Of a DNA stretch of 46,274 nucleotides, positions 16,401 through 25,798 are shown in pieces. This DNA is from an uncultured Myxococcales bacterium (GTDB taxonomy: Bacteria > Myxococcota_A > UBA9042), in NCBI GenBank assembly GCA_937910235.1, contig CALENB010000524.1:1-46274 (forward strand). The letters are read 5' to 3'. Numbering within the stretch: the stretch's first letter is position 1; every line of letters starts with the position of its first letter. Below the pieces are notes generated by a model. It did not search any database. It was not told the origin of the DNA and saw only the letters and a program-made list of their open reading frames with translations. The position numbers and the translations under genes were made by a program.

Positions 16401-19400
16401 CATCTGGCGGACCCAAGACCTCGACCTGACGGGCTACAAGGGCAAGAAGATCTTGGTTCGCTTCCGCGTCCAGACAACCTCGACCAGCTACTGGTGGAAT
16501 ATCCGAAATATCGCGGTGCGAGAGGCCGATCCCGTGCCCAAGACGGTGAGCTGGGGCGCCGCGATCGACTGCGGCGACTTCGCTACTGAGGGCCCGGGTT
16601 GGGCCTGCAACATTGACGGCGACGGCTACCAGCTCAACTACAAGAGCTACAACTTGGTGCCGAACCCCAACCGCCACATCAACACCGCGCGATTCAACCT
16701 GCGCTTCGACGTCTCTAAGGTCGCAGAGCCCTACTTCACGTTCGAGGAGCGGGCCTACTACGGCATCCTGAAGGTGGAGACGCGGTCCCCTGGCGGCGCC
16801 TGGGCTGAGGCCTTCCTCCGCGGCTGGGCTGTGGACTACGCGTGGCGCCTGCGCGTGGTCGACCTCAGCGACTTCAAGGGCAAGGTCGTGGAGATGCGCT
16901 TCACGGTGCACAACCCCCACAACGACAGCCACTGGGGCGACGTTCGGCGGATCAAGTTTGGCGTCAAACCGAAGCCAAAGTCGGACCTCGCCTACGGCCA
17001 GCCCCTCGCGGCGTGCGCCGACTGGCAGCTCGAGGACGCAGTGTGGGAGTGCGACGCGGCCAGCACCGACTGGCTCCTGCAGGGCACGTCCGACACGGCG
17101 ACGACGAACGCGGCGAATGGGTACTGGCACTACGCGAACTACGAGCGTCAGATCGACCTCTCCAAGGCCAAGGATCCGGCGCTAAAGTTTGAACACAGCT
17201 CCTACTACGGCTCGCGCACCTTCGAGGTCAGCACCGACGGCGGCAGCTGGACCACCGTGTGGAGCGCCGGCAACACGGCCGACACCGTCTGGCGAAAGAT
17301 CGAGGTCGACCTAGGCCAATTCCTTGGCAAAAAGATCTGGGTGCGGATCGGCTACGTGCCCCACTCCACCGACCGTTGGTGGCGCCTAGCCAAGATTCGA
17401 ATCGAGGAGGCCGCCAAGCCCTGGCCTGAGGTCGCCTTCACGACGCCCGCACACGACTGCAACGCGTGGGTCGCCGAGAACGCGACTTGGCAGTGCGACC
17501 CAGCGCAGAGCAGCTATCAGTTCCGCTACGCCGTGCCCGTCGGTCTACCCACGGGATACTGGGTCGCGCTGACCAACGAGCGCGTATACAAGCTCGCCGG
17601 GCAGGCCAATCCGCACGTGCAGGTCCAGTTTCGGCACTACTACGGCTCGCTCAAGGTGCAGGCCAGCCCGGACGGCGTCCAATGGGACGACCTGTATTCG
17701 ATCGGCAACGGCGCCGACCTTGTGTGGCGTACGTTGACCTTGTCGCTCTCAGCCTACAAAAACGGGGGCACAGTCAGGCTGCGCTTCCTGGTGACGCCGC
17801 ACAGCCCGACCTATTGGGGCGAGCTCCGCAACTTCAAGCTCCTCAACGTCGTGGCACCCTCGGTGGTGAAACCAGCGGCCGCCTTCAAGTGCGCCGGTTG
17901 GGCGTTCGAGGGGGGTGCGTGGGACTGCAAGTCGACGAGCGAGGGCACGCTGCTGCGCTACGAGGGCCAGCCGACGGTCGCTAACGTCAGCCCGAACGCT
18001 TACCTCCACTATGCGGAGACGAGCCAACAGATCGACCTCGCCGGCCTCAAAAAGCCGATGCTGCGGACGACGATGCGGCACTACTACGGTGAGCTGCACA
18101 CCTATGTGAGCACGGACGGCCAGAAGTGGCATCTGCTCGACAAGCTCACCAACGTTCAGGATCGAATCTGGCGTAAGCGCACGTTCGACCTGACGACCTG
18201 GCTCGGCAAGAAGGTGTTTGTGCGCTTCGCCTCCAGGCCGAACAGCCCGACGTATTGGGGCGAGGTCAAGGACATCAGCATCGACGAGTACGTCGCGCCC
18301 GCGGTCGCCAAGCTCGGTGACGTCGTGAAGCTCGCCGACCTGGAGATGGAGGGCGGCTGGAGCTACGATTTCGTCGACAAGCGCTTCGAAGGCTCACACG
18401 AGTTCGTGAACCATTATCAATCGTTGATGTTCAAGAAGGTCTATGACCTGTCAGGCGCGACGAAGCCTGTCTTGCGCTTCGAGCATGGCTGGTACAACGG
18501 CTATGGCTACGTTGAGGTGAGCCTCGACGGCGTGACGTGGAAGAGCGTGTGGAGCGACACCTTTCACGGCAAGCGATCCTCCGTGATGCGTCCCGAGTGG
18601 ATCGACCTGTCCAGCGTGAATGGCCAGTCCGACGTGCGCATTCGCTTCCAGCACTACGCCTACAACTACGAGATCGAAACGTCGTCGTACTGGGGCATCA
18701 ACAACATCCAAGTCGTCGAGTACAAACCCACGCCGACGCGCAAGGCGCCGACCAAGCTCGGCTCGACAGACTTCGACAGTCGCGGGCTCTGGACGTACAA
18801 CGCGACGACGGCCGAGTTCTCGCTCAACAAACCGCAGTCTGCGCAGGTCGCGACGTACACGGGCAGCGACCACTTCCTGTGGCCGAATGTCGCCGTGGAT
18901 GTCTCCGCCATGAAGGAGCCGGTGCTGCGCTTTCAGCAGCGCAACTACGCGCTCACACGCTACATCGAGGTCAGTGACGATGACGGTCAGACCTGGCAGC
19001 AGGCCGACCTCGTGTCGCGGAGTTCTCAGGGTGTGTGGCAGTCGGTGCTGGTCGACTTGAGCCCGTGGAAGGCGTCCAAGGCGCTGCTTATTCGACTGCG
19101 TACCAACCTGAACAACGGCACGTACTGGTGGCAAGTCCGGTCGCTTGAGGTGCTCGAGAAACCCGCGCTCAAGTCCGTTCCTGCCGGGTTTACGGCGAAG
19201 ACGTCCGATTGGGCGCTGGAGAGCGGCTGGAATGAGAACGCGGGCCTGAATCTCCTTGAGCGCAAGGCGGACGCCCTCGCTGAGTACTCCGCGGCGGAGT
19301 CGACGTTGACGTGGGACCTATCGCAGGCGACCGCTCCCAAGATCGTCTACGACTCCACCTACTCAAACGCGACGCGGCAGATCTTCGTGAGCGTCGATGG

Positions 19401-19575
19401 TTTCGCCTGGGAGCTGGTGAGCAGCGTCGGTGGCACGCAGCAGACGATGAGCACGCAGACCGTGGATCTCGCCAAATTTGCCGGAGTCAAAGCGCTGCAG
19501 GTGCGGCTCTACTCGCACATCCAGACGATCGATTTCTACTGGCGCGTCAAGAATCTGAAGGTGGTGGCCAAATGA
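13498..19575 (+). CDS. Giant Cys-rich repeat lipoprotein 1 (class I), 2025 aa
   Basis: ATG 13498 follows CGAGG. Residues 1-32 are a lipoprotein signal peptide (hydrophobic LLVLALFSVSAC, lipobox Cys32). An Asp/Gly/Thr tether beginning SGVDDQGVGGDA follows, then a cap with CPGALGCGC (71-102). The stalk (103-864) has 14 bipartite units, each a CDDGNxCTxDxCDxxxGC half and a CDDGxxCTxGDxCxxGxC half, plus one terminal half. It resembles the Dictyostelium CTDC repeat (Pfam Dicty_CTDC, from memory). Eight jelly-roll-like domains follow, starting near 865, 1018, 1165, 1313, 1459, 1606, 1754 and 1895, each ending like DLSxYKGKKxxVRF...YWWxIRNI, reminiscent of MAM or choice-of-anchor-J folds. There is no C-terminal sorting signal. 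It probably stands on the outer surface as a disulfide-rich rod with a binding head; function unknown. Confidence 0.9.
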   Translation: MTHLASPLAGRGSPPGATAALLVLALFSVSACSGVDDQGVGGDASGSLVDANTGLDATVVTDTGPIDAAACPGALGCGCAADDECASGVCEGGACGVPCAKDCDDSNACTVDLCVAATSVDASATCSHTAGAAGAACSDGTLCTAGDACASGACVGKAVDCDDGSPCTTDWCHPAEGCKHDVSDAACDDGDVCTVGDSCVKGGCAPGKPQDCEDGNPCTADTCDKTSGCKHTATSGNSCDDGDACTSGDACAGSKCTGGASVQCDDGKACTTDVCDPGTGKGDGGCVHTAMNGGACDDGSVCTIGDACKAGACVSGKAQPCDDGNPCTMDVCDPKQGCSSTALKAGTSCDDGNACSTGDTCVSGGCVAGKALACDDGNVCTKDSCDLAKGCVNVAADGGKCVPSGNSCTVGGVCAASLCKPVAQLGCDDGQPCTKDACDQASGKCVFTPLTEGTGCNDGAACTIGDACKSGLCVGGDTTCDDSNVCTSDSCDGVKGCIYAAIADAGCTDGDVCTVGDTCAAGKCAPGALQSCDDNNPCTDDVCDAKQGCAPKNNAAPCDDNNACTTKDACAGGACKGGTAKLCDDGNPCTIDLCHPGVTGAKTGCQFVNDDKSGCSDDNVCTTGDACSAGKCTPGKVQLCDDQNVCTLDVCDPKKGCIGTPNTASCSDNDVCTVGDVCKSGKCEAGAYQNCDDQNACTVDACDPKTGCTHDLTEAKCDDGNACTVGDTCIGGKCTPGLGQICEDANACTNDGCDIVKGCVNVANSAPCDDGNGCSLGDVCSKGSCIAGDKTKDCDDLDVCTQDLCYPGSGCKHFANTAACDDGNTCTTSDACADFKCAAGPKLDCDDQNLCTNDACNPKTGCTHAPNGNKPFGPLVDDASKNSGLWEFKASTGPVRFTHAGTGWYALSAPQNAEHTMTLQAKVDLACAFNPTLYFDERFQGGSHWVEISDDGAKTWSPSLIRGGKSDYIWRTQDLDLTGYKGKKILVRFRVQTTSTSYWWNIRNIAVREADPVPKTVSWGAAIDCGDFATEGPGWACNIDGDGYQLNYKSYNLVPNPNRHINTARFNLRFDVSKVAEPYFTFEERAYYGILKVETRSPGGAWAEAFLRGWAVDYAWRLRVVDLSDFKGKVVEMRFTVHNPHNDSHWGDVRRIKFGVKPKPKSDLAYGQPLAACADWQLEDAVWECDAASTDWLLQGTSDTATTNAANGYWHYANYERQIDLSKAKDPALKFEHSSYYGSRTFEVSTDGGSWTTVWSAGNTADTVWRKIEVDLGQFLGKKIWVRIGYVPHSTDRWWRLAKIRIEEAAKPWPEVAFTTPAHDCNAWVAENATWQCDPAQSSYQFRYAVPVGLPTGYWVALTNERVYKLAGQANPHVQVQFRHYYGSLKVQASPDGVQWDDLYSIGNGADLVWRTLTLSLSAYKNGGTVRLRFLVTPHSPTYWGELRNFKLLNVVAPSVVKPAAAFKCAGWAFEGGAWDCKSTSEGTLLRYEGQPTVANVSPNAYLHYAETSQQIDLAGLKKPMLRTTMRHYYGELHTYVSTDGQKWHLLDKLTNVQDRIWRKRTFDLTTWLGKKVFVRFASRPNSPTYWGEVKDISIDEYVAPAVAKLGDVVKLADLEMEGGWSYDFVDKRFEGSHEFVNHYQSLMFKKVYDLSGATKPVLRFEHGWYNGYGYVEVSLDGVTWKSVWSDTFHGKRSSVMRPEWIDLSSVNGQSDVRIRFQHYAYNYEIETSSYWGINNIQVVEYKPTPTRKAPTKLGSTDFDSRGLWTYNATTAEFSLNKPQSAQVATYTGSDHFLWPNVAVDVSAMKEPVLRFQQRNYALTRYIEVSDDDGQTWQQADLVSRSSQGVWQSVLVDLSPWKASKALLIRLRTNLNNGTYWWQVRSLEVLEKPALKSVPAGFTAKTSDWALESGWNENAGLNLLERKADALAEYSAAESTLTWDLSQATAPKIVYDSTYSNATRQIFVSVDGFAWELVSSVGGTQQTMSTQTVDLAKFAGVKALQVRLYSHIQTIDFYWRVKNLKVVAK
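13804..16089 (+). repeat. Cys-rich stalk repeats of lipoprotein 1: 14 units plus a half
   Basis: Degenerate direct repeats of about 150 bp (about 52 aa on average) encoding two four-Cys halves per unit. Unit 6 is atypical: its second half reads CVPSGNSCTVGGVC instead of CDDGxxCTxGDxC. Unit 7 has one extra residue before its fourth Cys (SGKC). Unit 13 has one extra residue in its trailing linker (AGDKTKD). These irregularities recur at the same positions in the three paralogues. Confidence 0.9.
16090..19572 (+). repeat. Eight jelly-roll-like domain repeats of lipoprotein 1
   Basis: Eight domains of about 145 aa that are similar to one another at protein level only. Domains 2-5 each begin with a Cys pair spaced C-x11-C (for example DCGDFATEGPGWAC); domains 6-8 have none. 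Conserved core positions are PxLxFExRxYYG, VSxDGxxW, a WR pair, DLSxYxGKK and YWxxxRN. Confidence 0.8.
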
Positions 19576-22500
19576 ACGGGACGACATCGATGATGAGGAT
19601 GAAGATGAACCAGCGCCTCGTTAGAACACCACCGCTACGCGCCTGCTGGGCGTCTTCCGCGCTGATGGTGGGCCTGTTGGTCGGCCTGCTTGGCTGCGGG
19701 GATGATCTGCCGACCGAGAACACCGAGGACGCCGCCATCGGTGTGGCCGACGGCATCGAAGATGGCAACGTCTTCCCGGATGGCATCGGACCGGGCGGGG
19801 AGGCTTGCCCAGACGGGATCGGCTGCCCTTGTGTGGCCAACGACGACTGCACGAGCGGGCTGTGTTGGGATGCCAGCAAGGGCGTCGAAGCCACCAAGGA
19901 CAACGCCGGCGCCTGCGCGAAACCCTGCGAGACCAACGGCAAGCCGGGTTGTGACGACGGCAGCCCGTGCACCGTCGACAGCTGCACGCCATCGGTCCAC
20001 AAAGACACCGACGCGCAGTGCGGCCACGCGCCGCTGAAGAACGGCACTGGATGCGACGACGGCAACGCCTGCTCGAGCGCCGACCGCTGCGTGGCGGGGG
20101 CATGCACGGGCGACCTGGTCGTCTGCAACGACAACAACCCCTGCACCTCGGATAGCTGCAAGGGAGGCAGCGGCGCCGGTTGTGTGTACGCCAACAACGA
20201 CGGCGCGCCCTGCGACGATGGCAGCGTGTGCACGACCAACGATGCGTGCGGTGGCGGCGCGTGCGTCAGCGGCAAACCGACCGCCTGCGATGATCAGAAC
20301 CCGTGCACGGAAGACGCGTGCGACGGCAAGCTTGGCTGCACCTACAAGGCGACCACGGCGGGCTGTACCGACGGCAACGCGTGCACGGCTGGCGACGCCT
20401 GCAAGGGCGGGGTCTGCGTGCCGGGTCAAGGCGTGCTCTGCGACGACGGCAATCCGTGCACCACCGACGCCTGCCTGCCGGCCGCGGGCTGCACCGTGAC
20501 CAACGATGACGGCGCGACGTGCAGCGACGGGGACGTCTGCACGAAGGGCGACACCTGCGCCGGCGGCACCTGCGCGCCCGCGAAGCAGCAGTCGTGCGAT
20601 GACGGCAACCCCTGCACCATCGACAGCTGCGACAAGGTGAAGGGCTGTCAGCAGACCAAGCTCGACGGCGACGCGTGCGATGACGGCACCGTGTGTACGG
20701 TGGGCGACACGTGTAAGGCGGGCGCCTGCACCCCGGGCGGCGCGCTCGCGTGCAACGACGGCAACCCCTGCACAACGGACGCCTGCGACCCACTCATAGG
20801 CTGCAAAACCAAGCCAGCAGACGGCAAAGTGTGCGTGCCTGCGGGCAACAGCTGCGATGTCGGTGGTGTCTGTGCTGCTGGGGTCTGCAAGACGGTGAAG
20901 CAGTCCGGGTGCAATGACGGCAACCCGTGCACGACCGACACGTGCGATGCCAAGACCGGGGCGTGTAGCTACGAGCCGGTGACGGACGGCGACGCCTGCA
21001 ATGACGGCGACGCCTGCATCGTCAGCGAGACCTGCCAGAAGGGCGCGTGCCTTGGAGCGCCTGCCGATTGCGACGACAACAATGGCTGCACGACGGACGC
21101 TTGCGACGCGGAGACGGGCTGTTCGCATGCTGTCGGCCTCGCCAAGGACGCCACCAAGGGCTGCGACGACGGCAACCTCTGCACGGTGGGCGACGCCTGC
21201 AAATCCGGCGTCTGCCAGCCGGGTCAGCCCCAGAACTGCGGCGACGGCAACCCCTGCACCGACGCGGCCTGCGACCCAGCGAGTGGCTGCAAGCCCGGCG
21301 CAAAGGGTTCGAGCTGCGACGACGGCAACGCCTGTACGACCGGCGACAGCTGCGTGGCCGGCAACTGCGTGCCCGGCAAGCCGCAGAGCTGCGATGACGG
21401 CAACGCCTGCACGCTCGACAGCTGCGACCCCAAGAGCGGCTGCAAAGCCAAGATCGCGGGCCTCTCCTGCTCTGACGGCAACGTCTGCACGGTCGGTGAC
21501 GGTTGCCAGGGCGGCCTCTGTGTCGCAGGCAAGCTGCAGGTCTGCAGCGATGGCAACACCTGCACCAACGACACGTGCGACGCCATCAAGGGCTGCGTCG
21601 CGCTGAACAACACGGCGAGCTGTGACGACGGCGACGTCTGCACCAGCAACGACATCTGCCAGGGCGGCGTCTGCAACTCTGGCGTCGCGCTCTCGTGCGA
21701 CGACAAGAACGGCTGCACGGACGACTTCTGCGAGAAGAAGACGGGCTGTGTGCACTCGCCGACAAACAGCGCGTGTGACGACGGCAACAAGTGCACCGTT
21801 GGCGATGGCTGCAAGACCGGCAAGTGCTTCCCGGGGACCAAGCAGGTCTGCGACGACAAGAATCACTGCACGACGGACAGCTGCCATCCGACCAAGGGCT
21901 GCGTTCAGACCGCCAACACCCTCGGCTGCGACGACGGCAACATCTGCACCGTGGCGGACACGTGCGGCGGCGGGGCCTGCAATCCGGGCTCAAAGCAGCT
22001 GGCGTGCAACGACGGCATCTTCTGCACCGATGACTTCTGCGATCCGAAGACCGGCTGCAACTCGGTGAAGACCGACCGGCTCTGCAACGACGGCGACGCC
22101 TGCACCATCAAAGATGCGTGCAAGCTGGGCGTGTGCGTCGCTGGCGCCGCGAAGAACTGCGACGACCTCAACAAGTGCACGGACGATTTCTGCGACGCGA
22201 CCAAGGGCTGCATCCACGTCGCCAATGGGCCCAACGCGTTCAAGCCCTTCTACGACGCAGCCCAGTACAACAAGGACTACTGGGCGTTCGGCGGCACGAC
22301 GACCATCAAGGCCTTCGGCCACGCTGGGGCGGGCTTTTACCGCATGATCACGGGCGACGCCGGCAGTACGCAGACCATGACGCTGCAAGAGAAGGTGGAT
22401 CTGAAGTGCACGGGCGCGCCGTACCTCTACTGGACGGAGCGCTACGCCGGCGGTCAGCTCTTCGTCGAGGCCAGCAAGGACGGGCTGATCTGGGTTCCGA

Positions 22501-25500
22501 TGGCCAAGCACATCAACATCACAGACCACGTCTGGCGTGAAAACGAAGTCGACCTGTCGCAGTACAAGGGGATCCCGGTGTGGGTCCGCTTCCGCGCGGT
22601 GCCCTCCAACACGAGCCAGTGGTGGGACATCCGCGAGATTCGGCTCTCGGAGAAGGCGAAGGACCTGCCCGTCAAGCCATGGGGCTACGTCAACTCATGC
22701 GCGACCTGGGAAACGGAGGGGCCAGCCTGGAAGTGTGACAAGACCACGTCGCCCTACCAGCTGCGTTACAACGGCGTGACGCAAGTTCCGGATCCGAACA
22801 ACTACGCCAACATCATTCGTCAGAACGTCGTGCTCGACGCGGCCGACGTGAAGAATCCGGCGCTGTCGTTTGAGGAGCGAGCGGGCGGCGGCACGCTGTA
22901 CGTCGACATCCGCAAGCCGGACGGCGTCTGGGAGAACATCTACACCCGCGCCTCGCTGACCGACTACGTGTGGCGGACCCGCGTGCTCTACGTCGGCAAA
23001 TACGCCGGCGCGCAGGCCCAGGTTCGCCTCCGATCCACACAGAGCAACGCTCAGTTCGGCCATGTGCGCAACGTCACCGGCATCGATAAGGCGCCACCGG
23101 GCACGCCGACGACGCAGGGCGTCCCAAGCAAGCTCCAGTCGTGCGGCGATTGGACCTACGACGGCAGCGCGTGGCTCTGCAATCCGAGCGCGAAGGTCTG
23201 GGACCTGGGTTGGGTCGGCGACAGCTCGTCGGAGTACAACACCAACGGGTACCTGCACTACGCGCTGTGGGGCAAGCGGCTCGACCTGACCAAAGCCAAG
23301 GACCCCGTGCTGCGGTTCGACCGACGCTACTACAATGGCTACACCTACCTGCAGATCAGTGAGACCAAGGCGAACTGGACGAACGTATGGACCAACATCA
23401 ACGGCTCGGACTACGTCTGGCGCCCGCAGATCGTGGACCTCAGCAAGTACGTCGGAAAGACGTGGTATGTGCGTTTTGTCGTGCAACCCAACAACGGCGG
23501 CTACTGGTGGCAGCTCCGCAACCTGCGGTTGGACACCAAGCCCGCGGCGCTGTCGGTGAGCAAGTATCCCTTCACGCTGGCGTGCGCGGACTGGACGTTT
23601 GAGGGACCCAGCTGGAAGTGCGACAACGCCAAGAAACCCTGGTTTCTCCGCATGGACGCGGTGGACACGTTGCCAAACCCAGGTGGCTACAGCCAGCCAG
23701 CGCTCCTCGCCCGCTGGGTTGACCTGACGGCTGCGAAGGCCCCCGGGTTCGCCTTTGAGTACCGCCGCCACTACAGCGTCGTGAACTTCGAAGTGAGCGA
23801 GGACGGCAGCGCCTGGCAGACCCTGCACACCTTTGGCTCGGCGATCGACTACGTGTGGCGCAAGGCCCACATCGATCTCGCCAAGTTCAAGGGCAAGAAG
23901 ATTCTCATTCGCATCAATGGGGTGCCGAGCTCGTCCACCTACTGGGGCGAGCTCCGCAACGTGCGGTTCTTGGACGTAGAGCCCGTGGTTACGGTTCCGT
24001 ACCTGAAAGCCACCAGCGCGTGTACAGGCTTCGAGCTGGAAGGCATCGGCTGGCGTTGCGCCGACGCTGGTCAGGACTGGAAACTTCGCTTCGACGGCGT
24101 CTCGACCGAGCCCAATCCCAATGGCTACTACCAGCACGCGCGCAGTACGTGGCTCCTCGATCTGGCCGGAGCTAAGGCGCCGACCCTGTACTTTGACTAC
24201 CGCCACTACTACGGGACGCTGCGGATCAACATCGAAGGCCCGAACGACGTCCCGAAGACCATCTACACCGAGGCCGGCAGCTTCGACACGGTGTGGCACG
24301 ACCGGACCGTCGACCTGAGCGCCTACGCAGGGCACAAGATCTACGTCACCTTCACGGCGGTCCCTGGCGGCGATCCCTACTGGGGCGAGATCCGAAACAT
24401 CGCCTACAAGGAGCGTTTGCCGGTCGTCACCAGCCCGATCGGCTCGACGCTCGGCAAGGATGACTTCGTGCCCCACGGCGGATGGTCCTGGCACGCTAAA
24501 ATCGCGCGTTGGCGGCTCCTCGGCACGCAGATCACGACGTATCACTGGCTCAAAAGCAACAAGGCCTACGACCTGACGCAGGCAAAGAACCCGGTGATCA
24601 TCTATCGGGAAGCGACGTGGGGACCGGCGCGGTATCTCAAGGTCTCCGTCGACGGCGTCAACTGGGAGGACGCCGGGCTGGGGAGCAACATCAACGACCC
24701 CGTCGCGCATCGCCGCGAGATCAGCTTGGACAAATGGATCGGCAAGAAGGTCTACGTCGCGTTTGCTGGATACCCCTACTTGACGACGAACTGGTGGGAG
24801 GTCTTCGACATCCGCATCGTCGAGAAACCGGCCCAGGTGAAGGTCAAAGCGGGGACGCAACTCACCGCGTCGCAGTGGGACGCCGAGGGCAACTGGAGCT
24901 GGACGTCGGGTGCCTTCTGGAGCCTCAACCATGGCGTAAATGGCGGCTCTAACAGCGACGCGCTGCAGCCCTACTGGCAGACCCTGTCCACCAAGGTGGC
25001 GTTCGACGTGAGCAAGCTCAAGAACCCGACGCTGCTGTTCAAGGAGCGCAATCAGTCGAGCACGCTGTACATCGACGTCAGCTCGGATCGTGTCCAGTGG
25101 ACGGAGGTGTGGGTCCACAACAGCTCGAACACCTGGAACACCTACTGGCAGCACCTCGACGTGGATCTGACGGCACACCAGGCGCAAGGTGCGCTGTACG
25201 TCCGCTTCCGCGCGCTGGCCAACAATGCGGCCTACTGGCAGGAGCTCGAAGGCGCCACCATCGTCGAGCGGCCCGTGTTGCCGACGGCGACGAAGGGCTA
25301 CTCCGTGAAGCCGACGGAGTGGTTGGCGTCGGGGCTGTGGCAGTGGGACAGCAACAACAGCTGGTGGCAGGTGAGCGACACGGTCACGTCGCGATACCAC
25401 CGCTACACGCTGCAGCGCACCTACAGCGTCGGCAGCAACAAGAGCGCGAAGCTGGTCCTCGAGGACGCCTACGCCTACGGGTATCGCTTCGTGCAGGTGA

Positions 25501-25700
25501 GCGACAACGGGTCGTCCTGGGTGACGGTGCTGCAGGCGGCGACCAACGCGACGAAGGACCAGACGTTCCATACGACCACGATCGACCTGACCGAGTTCCT
25601 CGCGTCCGTCGGCGCGAACCCGACCGTGCACGTGCGACTGCTGTGGTACGCGCCGCAATCAGGCAACTGGTGGCGTGTCCGTAAGTTGAGTTTCCAGTGA
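19572..25700 (+). CDS. Giant Cys-rich repeat lipoprotein 2 (class II), 2042 aa
   Basis: ATG 19572 overlaps the stop of lipoprotein 1 (ATGA, 19572-19575) and has GAAGGTGG upstream; ATGs at 19590 or 19605 are alternatives. The signal peptide core is ALMVGLLVGLLGC with lipobox Cys42, followed by CGDDLP, a sequence start shared with lipoprotein 4. The tether is Asp/Glu/Gly-rich. The cap has CPDGIGCPC and ends PCETNGKPG. The stalk (127-882) has 14 bipartite four-plus-four-Cys units and a terminal half, exactly as in lipoprotein 1. The eight C-terminal domains start near 883, 1037, 1182, 1331, 1477, 1625, 1762 and 1910. Domains 6 and 7 are visibly closer to those of lipoprotein 4 than of 1 or 3. 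It is probably translated from the same mRNA as lipoprotein 1 and surface-anchored; function unknown. Confidence 0.9.
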   Translation: MNGTTSMMRMKMNQRLVRTPPLRACWASSALMVGLLVGLLGCGDDLPTENTEDAAIGVADGIEDGNVFPDGIGPGGEACPDGIGCPCVANDDCTSGLCWDASKGVEATKDNAGACAKPCETNGKPGCDDGSPCTVDSCTPSVHKDTDAQCGHAPLKNGTGCDDGNACSSADRCVAGACTGDLVVCNDNNPCTSDSCKGGSGAGCVYANNDGAPCDDGSVCTTNDACGGGACVSGKPTACDDQNPCTEDACDGKLGCTYKATTAGCTDGNACTAGDACKGGVCVPGQGVLCDDGNPCTTDACLPAAGCTVTNDDGATCSDGDVCTKGDTCAGGTCAPAKQQSCDDGNPCTIDSCDKVKGCQQTKLDGDACDDGTVCTVGDTCKAGACTPGGALACNDGNPCTTDACDPLIGCKTKPADGKVCVPAGNSCDVGGVCAAGVCKTVKQSGCNDGNPCTTDTCDAKTGACSYEPVTDGDACNDGDACIVSETCQKGACLGAPADCDDNNGCTTDACDAETGCSHAVGLAKDATKGCDDGNLCTVGDACKSGVCQPGQPQNCGDGNPCTDAACDPASGCKPGAKGSSCDDGNACTTGDSCVAGNCVPGKPQSCDDGNACTLDSCDPKSGCKAKIAGLSCSDGNVCTVGDGCQGGLCVAGKLQVCSDGNTCTNDTCDAIKGCVALNNTASCDDGDVCTSNDICQGGVCNSGVALSCDDKNGCTDDFCEKKTGCVHSPTNSACDDGNKCTVGDGCKTGKCFPGTKQVCDDKNHCTTDSCHPTKGCVQTANTLGCDDGNICTVADTCGGGACNPGSKQLACNDGIFCTDDFCDPKTGCNSVKTDRLCNDGDACTIKDACKLGVCVAGAAKNCDDLNKCTDDFCDATKGCIHVANGPNAFKPFYDAAQYNKDYWAFGGTTTIKAFGHAGAGFYRMITGDAGSTQTMTLQEKVDLKCTGAPYLYWTERYAGGQLFVEASKDGLIWVPMAKHINITDHVWRENEVDLSQYKGIPVWVRFRAVPSNTSQWWDIREIRLSEKAKDLPVKPWGYVNSCATWETEGPAWKCDKTTSPYQLRYNGVTQVPDPNNYANIIRQNVVLDAADVKNPALSFEERAGGGTLYVDIRKPDGVWENIYTRASLTDYVWRTRVLYVGKYAGAQAQVRLRSTQSNAQFGHVRNVTGIDKAPPGTPTTQGVPSKLQSCGDWTYDGSAWLCNPSAKVWDLGWVGDSSSEYNTNGYLHYALWGKRLDLTKAKDPVLRFDRRYYNGYTYLQISETKANWTNVWTNINGSDYVWRPQIVDLSKYVGKTWYVRFVVQPNNGGYWWQLRNLRLDTKPAALSVSKYPFTLACADWTFEGPSWKCDNAKKPWFLRMDAVDTLPNPGGYSQPALLARWVDLTAAKAPGFAFEYRRHYSVVNFEVSEDGSAWQTLHTFGSAIDYVWRKAHIDLAKFKGKKILIRINGVPSSSTYWGELRNVRFLDVEPVVTVPYLKATSACTGFELEGIGWRCADAGQDWKLRFDGVSTEPNPNGYYQHARSTWLLDLAGAKAPTLYFDYRHYYGTLRINIEGPNDVPKTIYTEAGSFDTVWHDRTVDLSAYAGHKIYVTFTAVPGGDPYWGEIRNIAYKERLPVVTSPIGSTLGKDDFVPHGGWSWHAKIARWRLLGTQITTYHWLKSNKAYDLTQAKNPVIIYREATWGPARYLKVSVDGVNWEDAGLGSNINDPVAHRREISLDKWIGKKVYVAFAGYPYLTTNWWEVFDIRIVEKPAQVKVKAGTQLTASQWDAEGNWSWTSGAFWSLNHGVNGGSNSDALQPYWQTLSTKVAFDVSKLKNPTLLFKERNQSSTLYIDVSSDRVQWTEVWVHNSSNTWNTYWQHLDVDLTAHQAQGALYVRFRALANNAAYWQELEGATIVERPVLPTATKGYSVKPTEWLASGLWQWDSNNSWWQVSDTVTSRYHRYTLQRTYSVGSNKSAKLVLEDAYAYGYRFVQVSDNGSSWVTVLQAATNATKDQTFHTTTIDLTEFLASVGANPTVHVRLLWYAPQSGNWWRVRKLSFQ
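19950..22217 (+). repeat. Cys-rich stalk repeats of lipoprotein 2: 14 units plus a half
   Basis: Same organisation as lipoprotein 1. The atypical unit is again number 6 (CVPAGNSCDVGGVC), unit 7 again has the extra residue (TGAC), and unit 13 again has a longer trailing linker (PGSKQLA). Unit 8 has a longer link between its halves (GLAKDATKG). Confidence 0.9.
22218..25697 (+). repeat. Eight jelly-roll-like domain repeats of lipoprotein 2
   Basis: Eight domains of about 145 aa with the same core as in lipoprotein 1. Domains 2-5 carry the C-x11-C pair (for example SCATWETEGPAWKC, ACADWTFEGPSWKC); domains 6-8 lack it. Domain 1 reads DLKCTGAP, the class II form. Confidence 0.8.
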
Positions 25701-25798
25701 GCGGGCGTCAGGCGGCGATGCCGACGACACATCGCGATGAGATCTCGCTGCTCGCGGGCAGCGCACAGTCGATGAACGGATTCGAGGCGGAGGAAGAG

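Noticed and set aside
22695-25658. 987-codon minus-strand open frame opposite the head domains of lipoprotein 2
   Set aside because: A shadow of codon bias: Arg/Val/Leu-rich with no recognisable domain, while the plus frame has clear repeated domains.
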